Below, one piece after another: positions 28,639 to 37,606 of a stretch of 64,000 nucleotides of DNA. This DNA comes from Pseudoalteromonas sp. T1lg88 (GTDB taxonomy: Bacteria > Pseudomonadota > Gammaproteobacteria > Enterobacterales > Alteromonadaceae). Position 1 is the first letter of the stretch. The number at the start of each line of letters is the position of its first letter. The stretch spans positions 214,028-278,027 of the forward strand of contig NZ_PQCF01000007.1 in assembly GCF_002964765.1 (NCBI RefSeq), in the 5' to 3' direction. A program made the translations under genes and the position numbers. The notes under the pieces are model-generated. The model saw nothing but the letters and a program-made list of their open reading frames with translations, was not told the DNA's origin and did not search any database.

Positions 28639-29683
28639 GAAAAATCCGCCATTTACTTTATTAGGGGAGCAGGTTGCTCCCGGAGAGCGCCGCGTCTTTG
28701 AACTCGAAGCGGCCAAGTTGTACACCCACTCACCCCTGACCATTAATTTAGAAGTGGTCAACGGCGTTGAGCCTGGGCCGACCTTGTTAATTTGTGCCGC
28801 CATTCATGGCGATGAGCTTAACGGGGTGGAAATAGTGCGGCAAACCCTGGCCAAGGTGGATGTCGCCAAGCTGCGTGGCACCTTGATTGCCGTGCCCGTA
28901 GTTAATGTGTTCGGCTTTATTCACAAGTCGCGCTATTTACCTGATCGTCGTGATTTAAACCGCAGTTTCCCCGGCTCGATTCGTGGCTCTGTGGCCGGGC
29001 GCATGGCCAACACCTTTTTTAACGAGGTGGCTGTGCACTGCAGTCATATTATTGATTTGCACACAGGTGCTCTGCACCGCACTAATTTACCGCAAATTCG
29101 TGCCGACTTGAGCAATGATGAAACCGCTAAAATAGCCAATGCTTTTGGTACTCCGGCGGTGATCAATGCCTCCTTGCGCAACGGTTCACTGCGCTCCGAA
29201 GCGGCGGCCCGTGGTATTCCAGTGATCACCTATGAAGCCGGTGAGGCGCTGCGCTTTGACCCTATTGCTATTGCCGCTGGCGTGCAAGGGGTGGAAAACG
29301 TCATGCGTAAGCTGCGTATGATGCGCGGCAAGCGGGTACGTAAACAGGCGGAGCCTGTGATTGCCTCGGCCACCAGTTGGATCCGTGCCGAAACCGACGG
29401 CATTATTCGTGCTCAGGTATCGCTCGGTGAGCGGGTGCGTCAGGGTCAGGTTTTGGCCTATATCAACAGCCCGCTTGGTGATACCGAGTGCGCTGTTGTT
29501 GCACCGCGCAGTGGTATTGTGATTGGTCAGCAAACCTTGCCGCTGGTCAATGAGGGCGATGCGGTATTCCATCTGGCTTATTTTGCCCATGCTAACGCCA
29601 TTGTTGAGCAGCAATTGGAAACGTTTATCGATGAGATCAGCGATATGGAAGATGAGCTGAAAACAGCCGAGCTCAATAACTGA
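28625..29683 (+). CDS. Succinylglutamate desuccinylase/aspartoacylase-family hydrolase
   Basis: A 352-residue M14-type zinc hydrolase. Zinc ligands are expected in [11 protein letters not shown] (His and Glu) and IIDLHTG (His). The C-terminal part, from about residue 250, looks like a small beta domain ([20 protein letters not shown]) similar to a biotinyl/lipoyl hybrid. The GTG at 28625 is chosen because the family begins just before the [15 protein letters not shown] block, with GAGGA nine bases upstream. Fusion to the rimB-like/rimK operon suggests it removes or edits glutamyl groups, but this is inference. Confidence 0.85.
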   Translation: MARAKKNPPFTLLGEQVAPGERRVFELEAAKLYTHSPLTINLEVVNGVEPGPTLLICAAIHGDELNGVEIVRQTLAKVDVAKLRGTLIAVPVVNVFGFIHKSRYLPDRRDLNRSFPGSIRGSVAGRMANTFFNEVAVHCSHIIDLHTGALHRTNLPQIRADLSNDETAKIANAFGTPAVINASLRNGSLRSEAAARGIPVITYEAGEALRFDPIAIAAGVQGVENVMRKLRMMRGKRVRKQAEPVIASATSWIRAETDGIIRAQVSLGERVRQGQVLAYINSPLGDTECAVVAPRSGIVIGQQTLPLVNEGDAVFHLAYFAHANAIVEQQLETFIDEISDMEDELKTAELNN

Positions 29684-29685
29684 TA

Positions 29686-29720
29686 AAAATAAGCGCCTTT
29701 AGGCGCTTATTTTTTTTATT
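29686..29720. terminator. Bidirectional terminator of the rimK operon and the MscS gene
   Basis: The stem AAGCGCC / GGCGCTT with extended A and T flanks and a TTTA loop is followed by T8. The stop of the convergent MscS gene lies within the T-rich side. Confidence 0.9.
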
Positions 29721-30270
29721 TTTTCGGGCCAAGTATTTTGCGTATCGGCTTGGCTTTGAGTGGAGCCTTGTTGAGCACCATCACCGGACGGGTAACAAAG
29801 AGGTTGTTGGGGTAGAGCACCCTATGACCATCGACATGCTCAAGCACTACATTCATCAGCCCCATTTCAACAATACGCCCCTCGACAAAATTGGCGCCAT
29901 CGATCACCTTGACCCAGTAGCCGATGCGGTAGTCGTTTTGTGCAAACATCAATAAGAATGAGGTCAGGTTGGAAAGCAGTGACCAGCCGGCAAACAGGGC
30001 CACGCCAAGCATGGCAAACAGGCTTGAACCCAACACCAGCAGGCCGCGCAGTTCTATGCCCCAAAACACCAGTAGCACACAGCTCAGCACTATGGCCAGT
30101 AATACCTTAAGCAGCAATTGCGCCCGTTGTTTGCGGTGTGGGTCGACGCGCCCCTTAATGGCTCTATCGAATATTTTTTGCTGTAAGCGCACCAGCAGAG
30201 GGAAGAGCAATAGCACTCCCAAGGTGATGATCCATTTATAGTTTTGGCTGACTAATTCCAGTAGCGACAC
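29716..30270 (-). CDS. Small MscS-family mechanosensitive channel
   Basis: A 184-residue membrane protein. Three N-terminal hydrophobic helices (about 12-30, 52-72, 76-108) precede a compact beta domain, NDYRIGYWVKVIDGANFVEG, which is the MscS middle domain. The third helix with GVALFAGWSLLSNLTSF matches the pore-lining helix pattern. It is shorter than MscS (286 residues) because the C-terminal alpha/beta cage is nearly absent. The basic tail is KAKPIRKILGPKK. It probably gates under osmotic downshock, though the short form is less studied. Confidence 0.85.
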   Translation of the reverse strand: MSLLELVSQNYKWIITLGVLLLFPLLVRLQQKIFDRAIKGRVDPHRKQRAQLLLKVLLAIVLSCVLLVFWGIELRGLLVLGSSLFAMLGVALFAGWSLLSNLTSFLLMFAQNDYRIGYWVKVIDGANFVEGRIVEMGLMNVVLEHVDGHRVLYPNNLFVTRPVMVLNKAPLKAKPIRKILGPKK

Positions 30271-30343
30271 CGTTTTTTCCTACAAAATAAAGGAAGCATT
30301 AAAAGCAGCTATATAGCATGGAATATTGAAGCAACAAAGTGTG

Positions 30344-32005
30344 TTAGAAGGTTTTTTTCACACTCACCAGCCACTGCAGCGGGTCGACATCGTCGCTGCG
30401 GTTGATGGGGCGGGCGACATCCAGGTGGATCACCGCGCCGGCATTAGCACGGCTCGGAGCCAGGCGTAAGCCGAAGCCAAAATTATGGCGAAAATGGGCG
30501 TTTTCCTGGTTGTCATGAAACCAGGCCTGACCGGCATCGTAAAAGAGGGCGCCACCAACGCTAAATAACTGCCAAAGGTTATATTGCCAGTAATAGCGCT
30601 TTTCAACACTAAAAAGGGCGCGCCGGTCACCGAGATCATAATGATGCGGATAGCCACGCAGGCCGGTTTCTCCGCCAAGGGCAAGTTGTTGATCCGCGGT
30701 CAGTCCTTCGGCGGCATCCACCTGCGCCTTCACATACCAGGACTGGGCATCGTCACTGTTAAAGAGGTATTCGGCCTGAGCGCCGAAGAAGAGGTTCTCG
30801 GCATCAAAATCTCGCTCGCGGATGGTGCCATCAAGGCCGAGCGACCAGCGCCATAAGCTTTGCTGGCTGATATAGTGGCTGCGGCGCACATTGAGTTTAA
30901 GTACATAACGACTGGCATCGTCGCTGAAGGTGCTGGGCGAGTAGCCGAGTTGGGTATGGATCTGCCAACCCAGATTCAAGTCTTCGGTGCGGCTTATGGT
31001 GTCGATATTATGCACCTTAACAAAGTCATCTTCGAACCAGCTAATGTCGATATAGGGGTAAGAAAGTGTGCGCTCCGTGGCGATGGGCACATAGGTTTGG
31101 GCAAGCTCGTAAAAGCGCTCTTTATGGTAACGGTAGCCAAAACGTATGCGCTGAGTCCAGTGCTCTGCCGGGCGTCGCGCGAGGCCAAAAAACACCTCGC
31201 TGCTACTGGTTTCCTGAGAAAATTCGCTGATCGTTTCGCCCTTGTCGTAGAGCTTTTCATCGCGTTTATTGCTGCCGTTGGCAAAGCCGTAGCTGTATGG
31301 AGTATCTAATGAATAGAAGGGATAACTCAGGGCCAGCCAATGGCGTTCGCCGTCGCTGTTATCGGCATATTCGAGGCGGCCCTGGTAACGGCTGCCGAAA
31401 ATATTGGGGTCGGCATAGGTAAATTCGTAGCCGCTGCGTTCATCATCATTGGTGCGCACCAAAGACAGGCGTTTACCCCAGCCTAAAAAGTTGCTGTCGC
31501 GAAACCCAAAGGTGGAGCGGTTTTCGCCGCCGCTGCGGCTGAAGCTGATCTCCGGCAGCAGAGTCCAAAGCTCGCGGGTGGTGATCACCACATCCACATA
31601 TTTTTCACAGCGTTCGGTAGCGCTGATCTGAGCGTCGTATAAATAGCCTTGTTGGCGCAGCAGACGCTCGGATTCACGCAATAATTCGGGAGTATAGAGG
31701 TCGCCTTCACTGAACAGCAGAATGTTTTTCAACACCTGCGGCTCGGTCATAATGTGCATCTTGTTGGCTAGGTGAAACAGCCAATTGTCTTCGCTTGGCA
31801 GTTTGGTATCGAAAATATTGTTTTGGATAAAGCGAATGCTGCCGATTTGGCGTTTGCCATCGGCATCGGGTAATGGCTGTTTATCTGCAAGTTGTCGCGA
31901 TAGCAATTGCTCTGAATCGGGTGCTAGATGTTCACTTTTACACTGTGCCAGAGCCTGTCCTTGCGCCGCCACTAAGATCCCTAAAATCACCGCCAGCCGT
32001 TTCAT
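30344..32005 (-). CDS. Omp85/BamA-like outer-membrane protein
   Basis: A 553-residue protein. A signal peptide of about 20 residues (ending ALA) is followed by a POTRA-like region at ~48-130 (IGSIRFIQNNIFDTK and later LLRQQGYLYDAQISA). A beta barrel makes up the rest; it contains TGLRGYP, the conserved LRGY/VRGF motif of Omp85 proteins, and ends VSVKKTF with the terminal Phe. It is much shorter than BamA and is not next to bamA-type genes, so it is probably a TamA- or two-partner-like barrel of unknown cargo. Confidence 0.82.
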   Translation of the reverse strand: MKRLAVILGILVAAQGQALAQCKSEHLAPDSEQLLSRQLADKQPLPDADGKRQIGSIRFIQNNIFDTKLPSEDNWLFHLANKMHIMTEPQVLKNILLFSEGDLYTPELLRESERLLRQQGYLYDAQISATERCEKYVDVVITTRELWTLLPEISFSRSGGENRSTFGFRDSNFLGWGKRLSLVRTNDDERSGYEFTYADPNIFGSRYQGRLEYADNSDGERHWLALSYPFYSLDTPYSYGFANGSNKRDEKLYDKGETISEFSQETSSSEVFFGLARRPAEHWTQRIRFGYRYHKERFYELAQTYVPIATERTLSYPYIDISWFEDDFVKVHNIDTISRTEDLNLGWQIHTQLGYSPSTFSDDASRYVLKLNVRRSHYISQQSLWRWSLGLDGTIRERDFDAENLFFGAQAEYLFNSDDAQSWYVKAQVDAAEGLTADQQLALGGETGLRGYPHHYDLGDRRALFSVEKRYYWQYNLWQLFSVGGALFYDAGQAWFHDNQENAHFRHNFGFGLRLAPSRANAGAVIHLDVARPINRSDDVDPLQWLVSVKKTF

Positions 32006-32056
32006 CTAACTCACTATTTTTTTAGCTTCCGTCATTTCAGTCTACTGCACAAAGCG

Positions 32057-32347
32057 TTAACTTGCGCTCAAATAATCCGTTAAATTTTCCAGAAGTAGCT
32101 CGGACTGTGCGCCACTGGCAGCGATCCACAGATTATCGCCATAATACTCAAAGTGCAGCTCAAAAGGGCAATTGCGGTAATGAAAGCGCAGCATATGGCG
32201 GTCGGCGCCCTTGGAAAATTCGCCGATGCTAATTTCATCCTGATGCAGAAAAATATGGCCCCAAAAGTCGAACTCATCCGCTTCTGGCATGATATCTGGA
32301 TTAATGATGATTACCTGATGATCTCGGTCTAGACTTAGAGTGGTCAC
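32057..32347 (-). CDS. DUF3630-like small cytoplasmic protein
   Basis: A 96-residue acidic protein with no signal or TM segment, containing FWGHIFLHQDEISIG and FELHFEYYGDNLWI. It resembles the DUF3630 family of Shewanella-like genera; function unknown. The GTG start at 32347 is supported by GAGAG eight bases upstream. Its 5' end is within 14 bp of the divergent cytochrome gene start. Confidence 0.7.
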   Translation of the reverse strand: MTTLSLDRDHQVIIINPDIMPEADEFDFWGHIFLHQDEISIGEFSKGADRHMLRFHYRNCPFELHFEYYGDNLWIAASGAQSELLLENLTDYLSAS

Positions 32348-32360
32348 TTTTTTACTCTCT

Positions 32361-32681
32361 ATGTATATGAAATATAGTTACTTCATCTTGATTTTATTGC
32401 TGGCTTTTGAAGTTAATGCCGAGCCTTTGGCGGCTCGCTGTCAGAGCTGTCACGGTCTTGATGGTATTGCCCGCAGTGCCGACACGCCGCATTTAAAAGG
32501 CCAACATGTTGCCTATTTGCGCCAGCAGTTACTCGATTACCGTGCGCGTAAGCGCCGTCATGCCCTGATGTCGGCCATTGCCGCATCCTTAACCGAGCAG
32601 CAAATTGATAAACTGGCCAGGTTTTATGGTCAGCCCTATGCTGACGGGGCTCAACAAGCGGATTATTCCGCCGATAAGTAA
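32361..32681 (+). CDS. Periplasmic cytochrome c (c553-like)
   Basis: A 106-residue cytochrome with a signal peptide (core YFILILLLAF) and a single haem motif CQSCH at residues 27-31. The distal methionine is probably the Met in the HALMSAIAASLTEQQ segment. The ATG at 32361 gives the best signal peptide; a GTG at 32340 would add seven residues. The gene overlaps the 3' end of recQ by 19 bases. It is likely an electron carrier in the periplasm; no partner oxidase or reductase is adjacent. Confidence 0.85.
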   Translation: MYMKYSYFILILLLAFEVNAEPLAARCQSCHGLDGIARSADTPHLKGQHVAYLRQQLLDYRARKRRHALMSAIAASLTEQQIDKLARFYGQPYADGAQQADYSADK

Positions 32682-34480
32682 TTGCGGATCAGTGTCATAA
32701 AGGCGCCACCATATTTAGTTAACTTGCTAAAGCCGACTCCGGAAACCTTTAAAAACTCTGTGTCATTGGTGGGCATAGATTGTGCCATCTCCGCCAATGT
32801 CTTATCGGTAAAGACCACATAGGGCGGCACATCGTCTTCGTCGGCAAGTTGCTTACGCAAGGCGCGCAATTTGGCGAAAAGCTTCTTGTCGTAGTTAAAC
32901 TGTGCCAGCTTATCCTGAGATACGTGCTGGGCCTGCAGCCGTGGCTCGGCCAGTTGCAGTTGGTACTCGCCCTTGAGTACCGGTCGCGCCGCCTCGGTCA
33001 GGCATAATATCGAGCCCTGGCTGATATCCTGATGCAGCAAGCCCTGATGCACCAGTTGGCGCAGGATACTGAGCCAGTATTCGCTGCTGTGATCCTTGCC
33101 TATGCCATAGGTGCTCAGGGTATGGTGGTTTAAATCGCGAATACGCTGGGTATTGGCGCCGCGCAGTAATTCAACGATATAACCCAAACCAAATCTCTGA
33201 CCGGCCCGATAGACACAAGAAAGCGCCTGCTGCGCTACTAAGGTGCCATCAAAACGTTGCGGCGGGTTAAGGCAAATATCGCAGTTGCCACAGGCTTCGC
33301 GCTGATATTCACTAAAGTAGTTAAGCAGGATTTGCCGGCGGCAGGTTTGTGCTTGGGCAAAGCTGGCCATGGCATTAAAGCGCTGCTCTTCAACCCGGCG
33401 TCTTTGTTCGTCTTCGATATCTTCAAAAAAGCGTCTTACCCTGGGCACATCGGCAGGATCGAAATACATAATGGCCTCGGCGGCCAACCCGTCACGCCCG
33501 GCACGGCCGGTTTCCTGGTAGTAAGACTCGATATTTTTGGGGATATCGTAATGCACCACAAAGCGCACATTGAGTTTATTGATGCCCATGCCGAAGGCAA
33601 CCGTGGCGACCACGATTTGAATATCATCCTTGGCAAAGGCGTTATGGACAAAATGGCGGGACTCGTTGCTCATGCCCGCGTGGTAGCCGGCGACGTTGAG
33701 TCCGGACTCGCTCAGCTTTTGTGCCAGGTCATCGACTCGTTTGCGGCTGGTGCAATAGATGATGCCGCTCTGTCCGCTTTGGGTGCGCAGATAACGCAGC
33801 AACTGGGCAAAGGGCTTAAATTTTTCTTCCAGGGTGTAGCGAATATTGGGCCGGTCGAAACTACCGATATGGATATAGGGGGAGATCAGCCCAAGCTGAT
33901 TGACTATGTCCACGCGTGTGGCGCTGTCGGCGGTGGCCGTCAGTGCCATCATGGGCACCTGGGCAAAGCGCTGCTTTAACTCGCTTAAACGGAAATAATG
34001 GGGGCGGAAATCGTGCCCCCAATGAGAAACGCAGTGAGCCTCATCGACGGCAATTAAACTTAAATGCAAATAACTCAGGCGCTCGAGGAACTCATATTGC
34101 AGCGCCTTTTCCGGGGCCACATACAAGAGCTTTAGCTCGCCATCATGGAGCTGCTGATAAACCAGTTGCTGCTCTTCACGACTCAGAGAGTTATTAATAA
34201 AGGCGGCCTTAACGCCTTGGGCATTAAGCTGAGTGACCTGATCCTGCATCAGTGAAATCAAGGGGGAAATCACCAGAGTGAGCCCGGGCAATAACATGGC
34301 CGGCACTTGATAACAAAGGGATTTGCCACCGCCGGTAGGCATCAAAACGAGCGCGTCCTGGGCCGCCAGCACGGCGTTTATCACCTGCTGTTGACCGTCG
34401 CGAAACTGGCTATAACCAAAGACCTGTTGCAGTATTTGCTCTGGTGTTGGCTCGTTGAATAATGCGGATACAGTGCTCAT
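32663..34480 (-). CDS. recQ: ATP-dependent DNA helicase RecQ
   Basis: A 605-residue superfamily 2 helicase unwinding DNA 3' to 5' in recombination and fork repair. Walker A is MPTGGGKSLCYQ (Lys53), the DEAH box is at 146-149, and motif VI is ETGRAGRDG. The RQC zinc site has four cysteines around CRRQILLNYFSEYQ and CGNCDIC. A C-terminal HRDC domain closes with YLSAE. It is the full length of E. coli RecQ. In Shewanella-like genomes it neighbours a thioesterase and rarD, as here. Confidence 0.96.
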   Translation of the reverse strand: MSTVSALFNEPTPEQILQQVFGYSQFRDGQQQVINAVLAAQDALVLMPTGGGKSLCYQVPAMLLPGLTLVISPLISLMQDQVTQLNAQGVKAAFINNSLSREEQQLVYQQLHDGELKLLYVAPEKALQYEFLERLSYLHLSLIAVDEAHCVSHWGHDFRPHYFRLSELKQRFAQVPMMALTATADSATRVDIVNQLGLISPYIHIGSFDRPNIRYTLEEKFKPFAQLLRYLRTQSGQSGIIYCTSRKRVDDLAQKLSESGLNVAGYHAGMSNESRHFVHNAFAKDDIQIVVATVAFGMGINKLNVRFVVHYDIPKNIESYYQETGRAGRDGLAAEAIMYFDPADVPRVRRFFEDIEDEQRRRVEEQRFNAMASFAQAQTCRRQILLNYFSEYQREACGNCDICLNPPQRFDGTLVAQQALSCVYRAGQRFGLGYIVELLRGANTQRIRDLNHHTLSTYGIGKDHSSEYWLSILRQLVHQGLLHQDISQGSILCLTEAARPVLKGEYQLQLAEPRLQAQHVSQDKLAQFNYDKKLFAKLRALRKQLADEDDVPPYVVFTDKTLAEMAQSMPTNDTEFLKVSGVGFSKLTKYGGAFMTLIRNYLSAE

Positions 34481-34610
34481 AGCGGGCTATTTTAGAGTCT
34501 TTTATTGACCTTGTCTGTAGCCGCAGCATTAAAGGCGAGAACTTTGCTTAAAAACTCATCTCGCGCTAGGATGAACTCATCTTACCAGTTTTATCAAGTT
34601 AGAGAATGCC

Positions 34611-35063
34611 ATGGATAAATCCTTTGCCTATGAGCAGTTAGCCCAGCTTTTTGTGCAAATGCCCTTTAGTCAGTTGTTGGGTATAGAGATAACTCATCTC
34701 GATGGCGAGTCGGCGCGCATTCATATGCCCTGGCGGGATGATTTAATCGGCAACCCCCAGCAACGAATTTTACACGGTGGGGTGATCTCCTCTTTGTTAG
34801 ATACGGTAGGGGGAATTTTGGCGGCGGCTTCCGTGGTGGATAAGCTCGATGGTGAGCCGCTTACCAGTTTGAAAAGCAGGTTGGCTACCTTGGGCACCAT
34901 AGACTTGCGCAGCGACTATTTACGCCCCGGCAAGGGCGAGCGTTTTAGCGCCAGTGCCGTGTTGATCCGCTCCGGTAATAAGGTGTGCGTGTGCCGTATG
35001 GAGCTGCATAATGAACTGGGAGTGCAAATCGCTTATGGCACAGGTACTTATTTAGTCGGATAG
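34611..35063 (+). CDS. Hotdog-fold thioesterase (PaaI/YigI-like)
   Basis: A 150-residue hotdog enzyme with the active-site pattern LHGGVISSLLDTVGGILA (His-Gly-Gly then Asp) and a C-terminal GTGTYLV strand. It hydrolyses an acyl-CoA or related thioester. Divergent from recQ, it precedes rarD by about 60 bp, the order also typical for Alteromonadales and for yigI-rarD-recQ in E. coli. Substrate unknown. Confidence 0.88.
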   Translation: MDKSFAYEQLAQLFVQMPFSQLLGIEITHLDGESARIHMPWRDDLIGNPQQRILHGGVISSLLDTVGGILAAASVVDKLDGEPLTSLKSRLATLGTIDLRSDYLRPGKGERFSASAVLIRSGNKVCVCRMELHNELGVQIAYGTGTYLVG

Positions 35064-35122
35064 TGCTGGCTCTGCGCCAAGTGCGCGCGTAAAATACGCT
35101 TTTTAGTCAGTATGGTTCCCTT

Positions 35123-36019
35123 ATGTCGTCCCATCCAGAGAAAAAAAAGGGCATGCTCTTTGCCGCATTAGCCTTTGTTATGTGGGGTTTCGCCCCGGTT
35201 TACTTTAAGCAACTGCTGCAGGTGCCGGCGCTGGAAATCCTAGTGCACCGCATCATTTGGTCAGTGTTATTTCTGCTGGTGATCGTCGCGCTGGCAAAGC
35301 AATGGCATAAGGTGCAGGCCATTATAGCTAAGCCCAAATACCTGAGTATGTTGTTGCTGAGTGCGTCTTTATTGGGTTTCAACTGGTGGCTGTTTATTTG
35401 GGCGGTGAATAATGATCATATGCTCGATGCCAGTCTGGGCTACTACATTAATCCTCTACTCAATGTGTTACTTGGGGTGACCTTTTTAGGTGAACGCTTG
35501 CGCCGCTGGCAATTAGCCGCCGTGGCCCTGGCGGTCACCGGGGTGCTGATCCAGGTGCTGAGTTTCGGCTCCTTCCCCGTGGTGGCCTTTGCCTTGGCCG
35601 GCTCTTTTGCTATTTATGGTTTGATCCGTAAGAAAATGCCGGTGGAGTCCTTACCCGGTTTGTTATTAGAAGCACTGATTTTATTGCCGGCGGCACTGAT
35701 TTATTGGTATTTAATGACCCCCACCGCAAGCTCGGATCTGACCAGCAACAGCTGGCAGCTTAATCTGCTGTTGATCAGTGCCGGTGTGGTAACCACCTTG
35801 CCTTTATTGTGCTTTACCGCCGCCGCTAAGCGCTTGCAATACACCACCATAGGCTTTTTCCAATATATAGGTCCGAGCCTGATGTTTATGCTGGCGGTGT
35901 TGTTTTATGGCGAAGTATTCGATGTACAGAGGATGATCACCTTTGCCTGTATCTGGGTGGCGCTGGTTATCTTTAGCTATGATTCTTGGCGCTTTGGCCG
36001 CCGTCGCCTGGCCGTATAA
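35123..36019 (+). CDS. rarD: RarD (EamA/DMT-superfamily permease)
   Basis: A 298-residue membrane protein with ten TM helices in two EamA repeats (about residues 8-140 and 150-290). The N-terminal signature MLFAALAFVMWGFAPVYFKQL and FNWWLFIWAVNNDHMLDAS are RarD hallmarks. It is annotated historically as a chloramphenicol-sensitive protein; the transported metabolite is not known. It follows the thioesterase. Confidence 0.92.
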   Translation: MSSHPEKKKGMLFAALAFVMWGFAPVYFKQLLQVPALEILVHRIIWSVLFLLVIVALAKQWHKVQAIIAKPKYLSMLLLSASLLGFNWWLFIWAVNNDHMLDASLGYYINPLLNVLLGVTFLGERLRRWQLAAVALAVTGVLIQVLSFGSFPVVAFALAGSFAIYGLIRKKMPVESLPGLLLEALILLPAALIYWYLMTPTASSDLTSNSWQLNLLLISAGVVTTLPLLCFTAAAKRLQYTTIGFFQYIGPSLMFMLAVLFYGEVFDVQRMITFACIWVALVIFSYDSWRFGRRRLAV

Positions 36020-36125
36020 ATGCCAGCAGTTTAGTTGTGTTCCAGGCAGTGTGGGCGAGAGCAAGCACTGCCTTAGCAGACAAACCCGCTCTCAAGTGTA
36101 AATTCCGAGCAAAAAAAACCTGGAA

Positions 36126-36500
36126 TTAATCCAGGTCATCTGCATCGGTTTCAACTTCCACTTCAGGCGCGTCGTAGCTGCGCTTGCGACCAAACAAGGT
36201 AAAGAATCTGGCCTTGCTGGTGGTGAGTTTAAGGTATTTAATCCAGGCATTTTCAATCGGGTTGATTGGGGTCGATAACCCAGTCGTGGCCGCGACGAAG
36301 TGTGCTTGGGTGTCGTTGCTGGGTTCTACGGTTTTTTCTTGCAACGCTTTTAATAAACGACCATGCTGTTCGAGGATTTCTGACTCGAGCAAGGTGAAGT
36401 TACCACTGCGACTAAAGCCACGAGGAAACTTTTCGTCGTTATAAAATTTATGATCACATGGAAACGCTTTGCGTAACTCGACAAGTTGATTGGCCGTCAT
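36126..36500 (-). CDS. maoP: Macrodomain Ori organisation protein MaoP (YifE)
   Basis: A 124-residue DUF413 protein with the conserved start MTANQLVELRKAFPCDHKF and the NPIENAWIKYLK block. In E. coli MaoP, with the maoS site next to its gene, organises the Ori macrodomain. The ATG at 36500 follows GGAGT; an in-frame start at 36638 would run into hdfR and is not used. The divergent neighbour is hdfR, as in E. coli. The acidic tail (EVETDADDLD) is an addition. Confidence 0.9.
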   Translation of the reverse strand: MTANQLVELRKAFPCDHKFYNDEKFPRGFSRSGNFTLLESEILEQHGRLLKALQEKTVEPSNDTQAHFVAATTGLSTPINPIENAWIKYLKLTTSKARFFTLFGRKRSYDAPEVEVETDADDLD

Positions 36501-36594
36501 AGCAGACTCCTTTTTACAAGAGATTTCGGCTGGAGTATGGTACAGAAGCTTGGTTTTATTAAACAAAAAATTTTTATCGTGAGGATAAAAACGA

Positions 36595-37452
36595 GTGGAT
36601 ATCGATTTACTTAAAACCTTTATCGAAGTAGCGCGCACCCGCCATTTTGGCCGGGCCGCGGAAAATCTCTACATTACCCAATCTGCGGTTAGCTTTCGTA
36701 TTCGCCAACTGGAACAAAGCCTAGGGGTCAACTTGTTCTTACGCCAGCGTAATAATATTCAGCTGACACCGCCTGGGGAGCGCCTATTGCCCCATGCCAA
36801 ATTGATTGTCACTGGGGTGCAGCGGGCAAAGCTGGATGTGGCCCTGGCCGATAATATGCGCCGTCAATTGGCGCTCAGTGGCACCGCTAATATCTGGGAT
36901 GCGTTTTTGCAATTCGGTATAGCCCATGTGGTCTCGGCCATGCCGGGGATCTCCCTGGTGGCTGAGGTGAAAAACCAACAGGAAAGCACGCGACTACTGC
37001 TGGAACGTACCTTGGATCTGGCTGTATTGTTTGATCTGCCTAAGGTTGATGAATTGGTGGTGGAGCCCATTTGCACTCTGGATATTATTCCGCTGTCGAG
37101 CTATCCGGACGCCACCGCCGAGACGTTTTTCAATAACCAGTATGTGTTTGTTGATTGGGGTACGGCCTTTTCCCTATGGCATGCCCGCAACTTTGCTAAC
37201 TCGGCACCGCCCTATTTTCGTACCAGTACCGGGCGTATCGCCCTGGAGCTAATACTGCGTTGTGGCGGTAGTGCCTTTGTGCCCCGGGTGCAGGCGCAGC
37301 AGTATCTGGACTCTGGCGAGTTATTTTTAGTAGAGGGGGTACCGCAAACCTCACGGGATATTTTCGTTGCCTTCCATAAAGATAATGAACAAAAAGATCT
37401 GATTGAAAAATTGCAGTTGCAACTACAATTGCTGGGCGAAGAAGTCACCTAA
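36595..37452 (+). CDS. hdfR: LysR-type regulator HdfR
   Basis: A 285-residue LysR regulator. The N-terminal winged helix reads FGRAAENLYITQSAVSFRI, and a substrate-binding domain follows. In E. coli HdfR represses flhDC. The start is GTG at 36595 behind GAGGAT. Divergence from maoP is conserved across gammaproteobacteria. The 94-bp spacer would hold an equivalent of maoS if present; I could not identify it by eye. Confidence 0.92.
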   Translation: MDIDLLKTFIEVARTRHFGRAAENLYITQSAVSFRIRQLEQSLGVNLFLRQRNNIQLTPPGERLLPHAKLIVTGVQRAKLDVALADNMRRQLALSGTANIWDAFLQFGIAHVVSAMPGISLVAEVKNQQESTRLLLERTLDLAVLFDLPKVDELVVEPICTLDIIPLSSYPDATAETFFNNQYVFVDWGTAFSLWHARNFANSAPPYFRTSTGRIALELILRCGGSAFVPRVQAQQYLDSGELFLVEGVPQTSRDIFVAFHKDNEQKDLIEKLQLQLQLLGEEVT

Positions 37453-37525
37453 AAAAGTGATTTAAGACAAAAGCATGACGCTTTGGTTTCATACCGGTGA
37501 CGGTTTATTGAACATTAAGTTGCAT

Positions 37526-37543
37526 CTGTCATATTTTTGTAAT
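37526..37543 (+). promoter_or_regulatory. Possible Pho box upstream of the porin
   Basis: CTGTCAT-ATTT-TTGTAAT matches the PhoB half-site repeat (CTGTCAT with 4-base spacer) perfectly in the first half and in five of seven bases in the second. A convincing -10 at the expected distance was not seen. Confidence 0.4.
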
Positions 37544-37606
37544 TTACCGCTGGCAGACTGCACGCATTGAAACACTTGTTGCGATTTTTTAATTGAGGAA
37601 ACAACT

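Noticed and set aside
33257..33979. 240-residue open frame opposite recQ
   Set aside because: It is entirely antisense to a conserved helicase, has no ribosome site and shows no family pattern; it is a codon-bias shadow.
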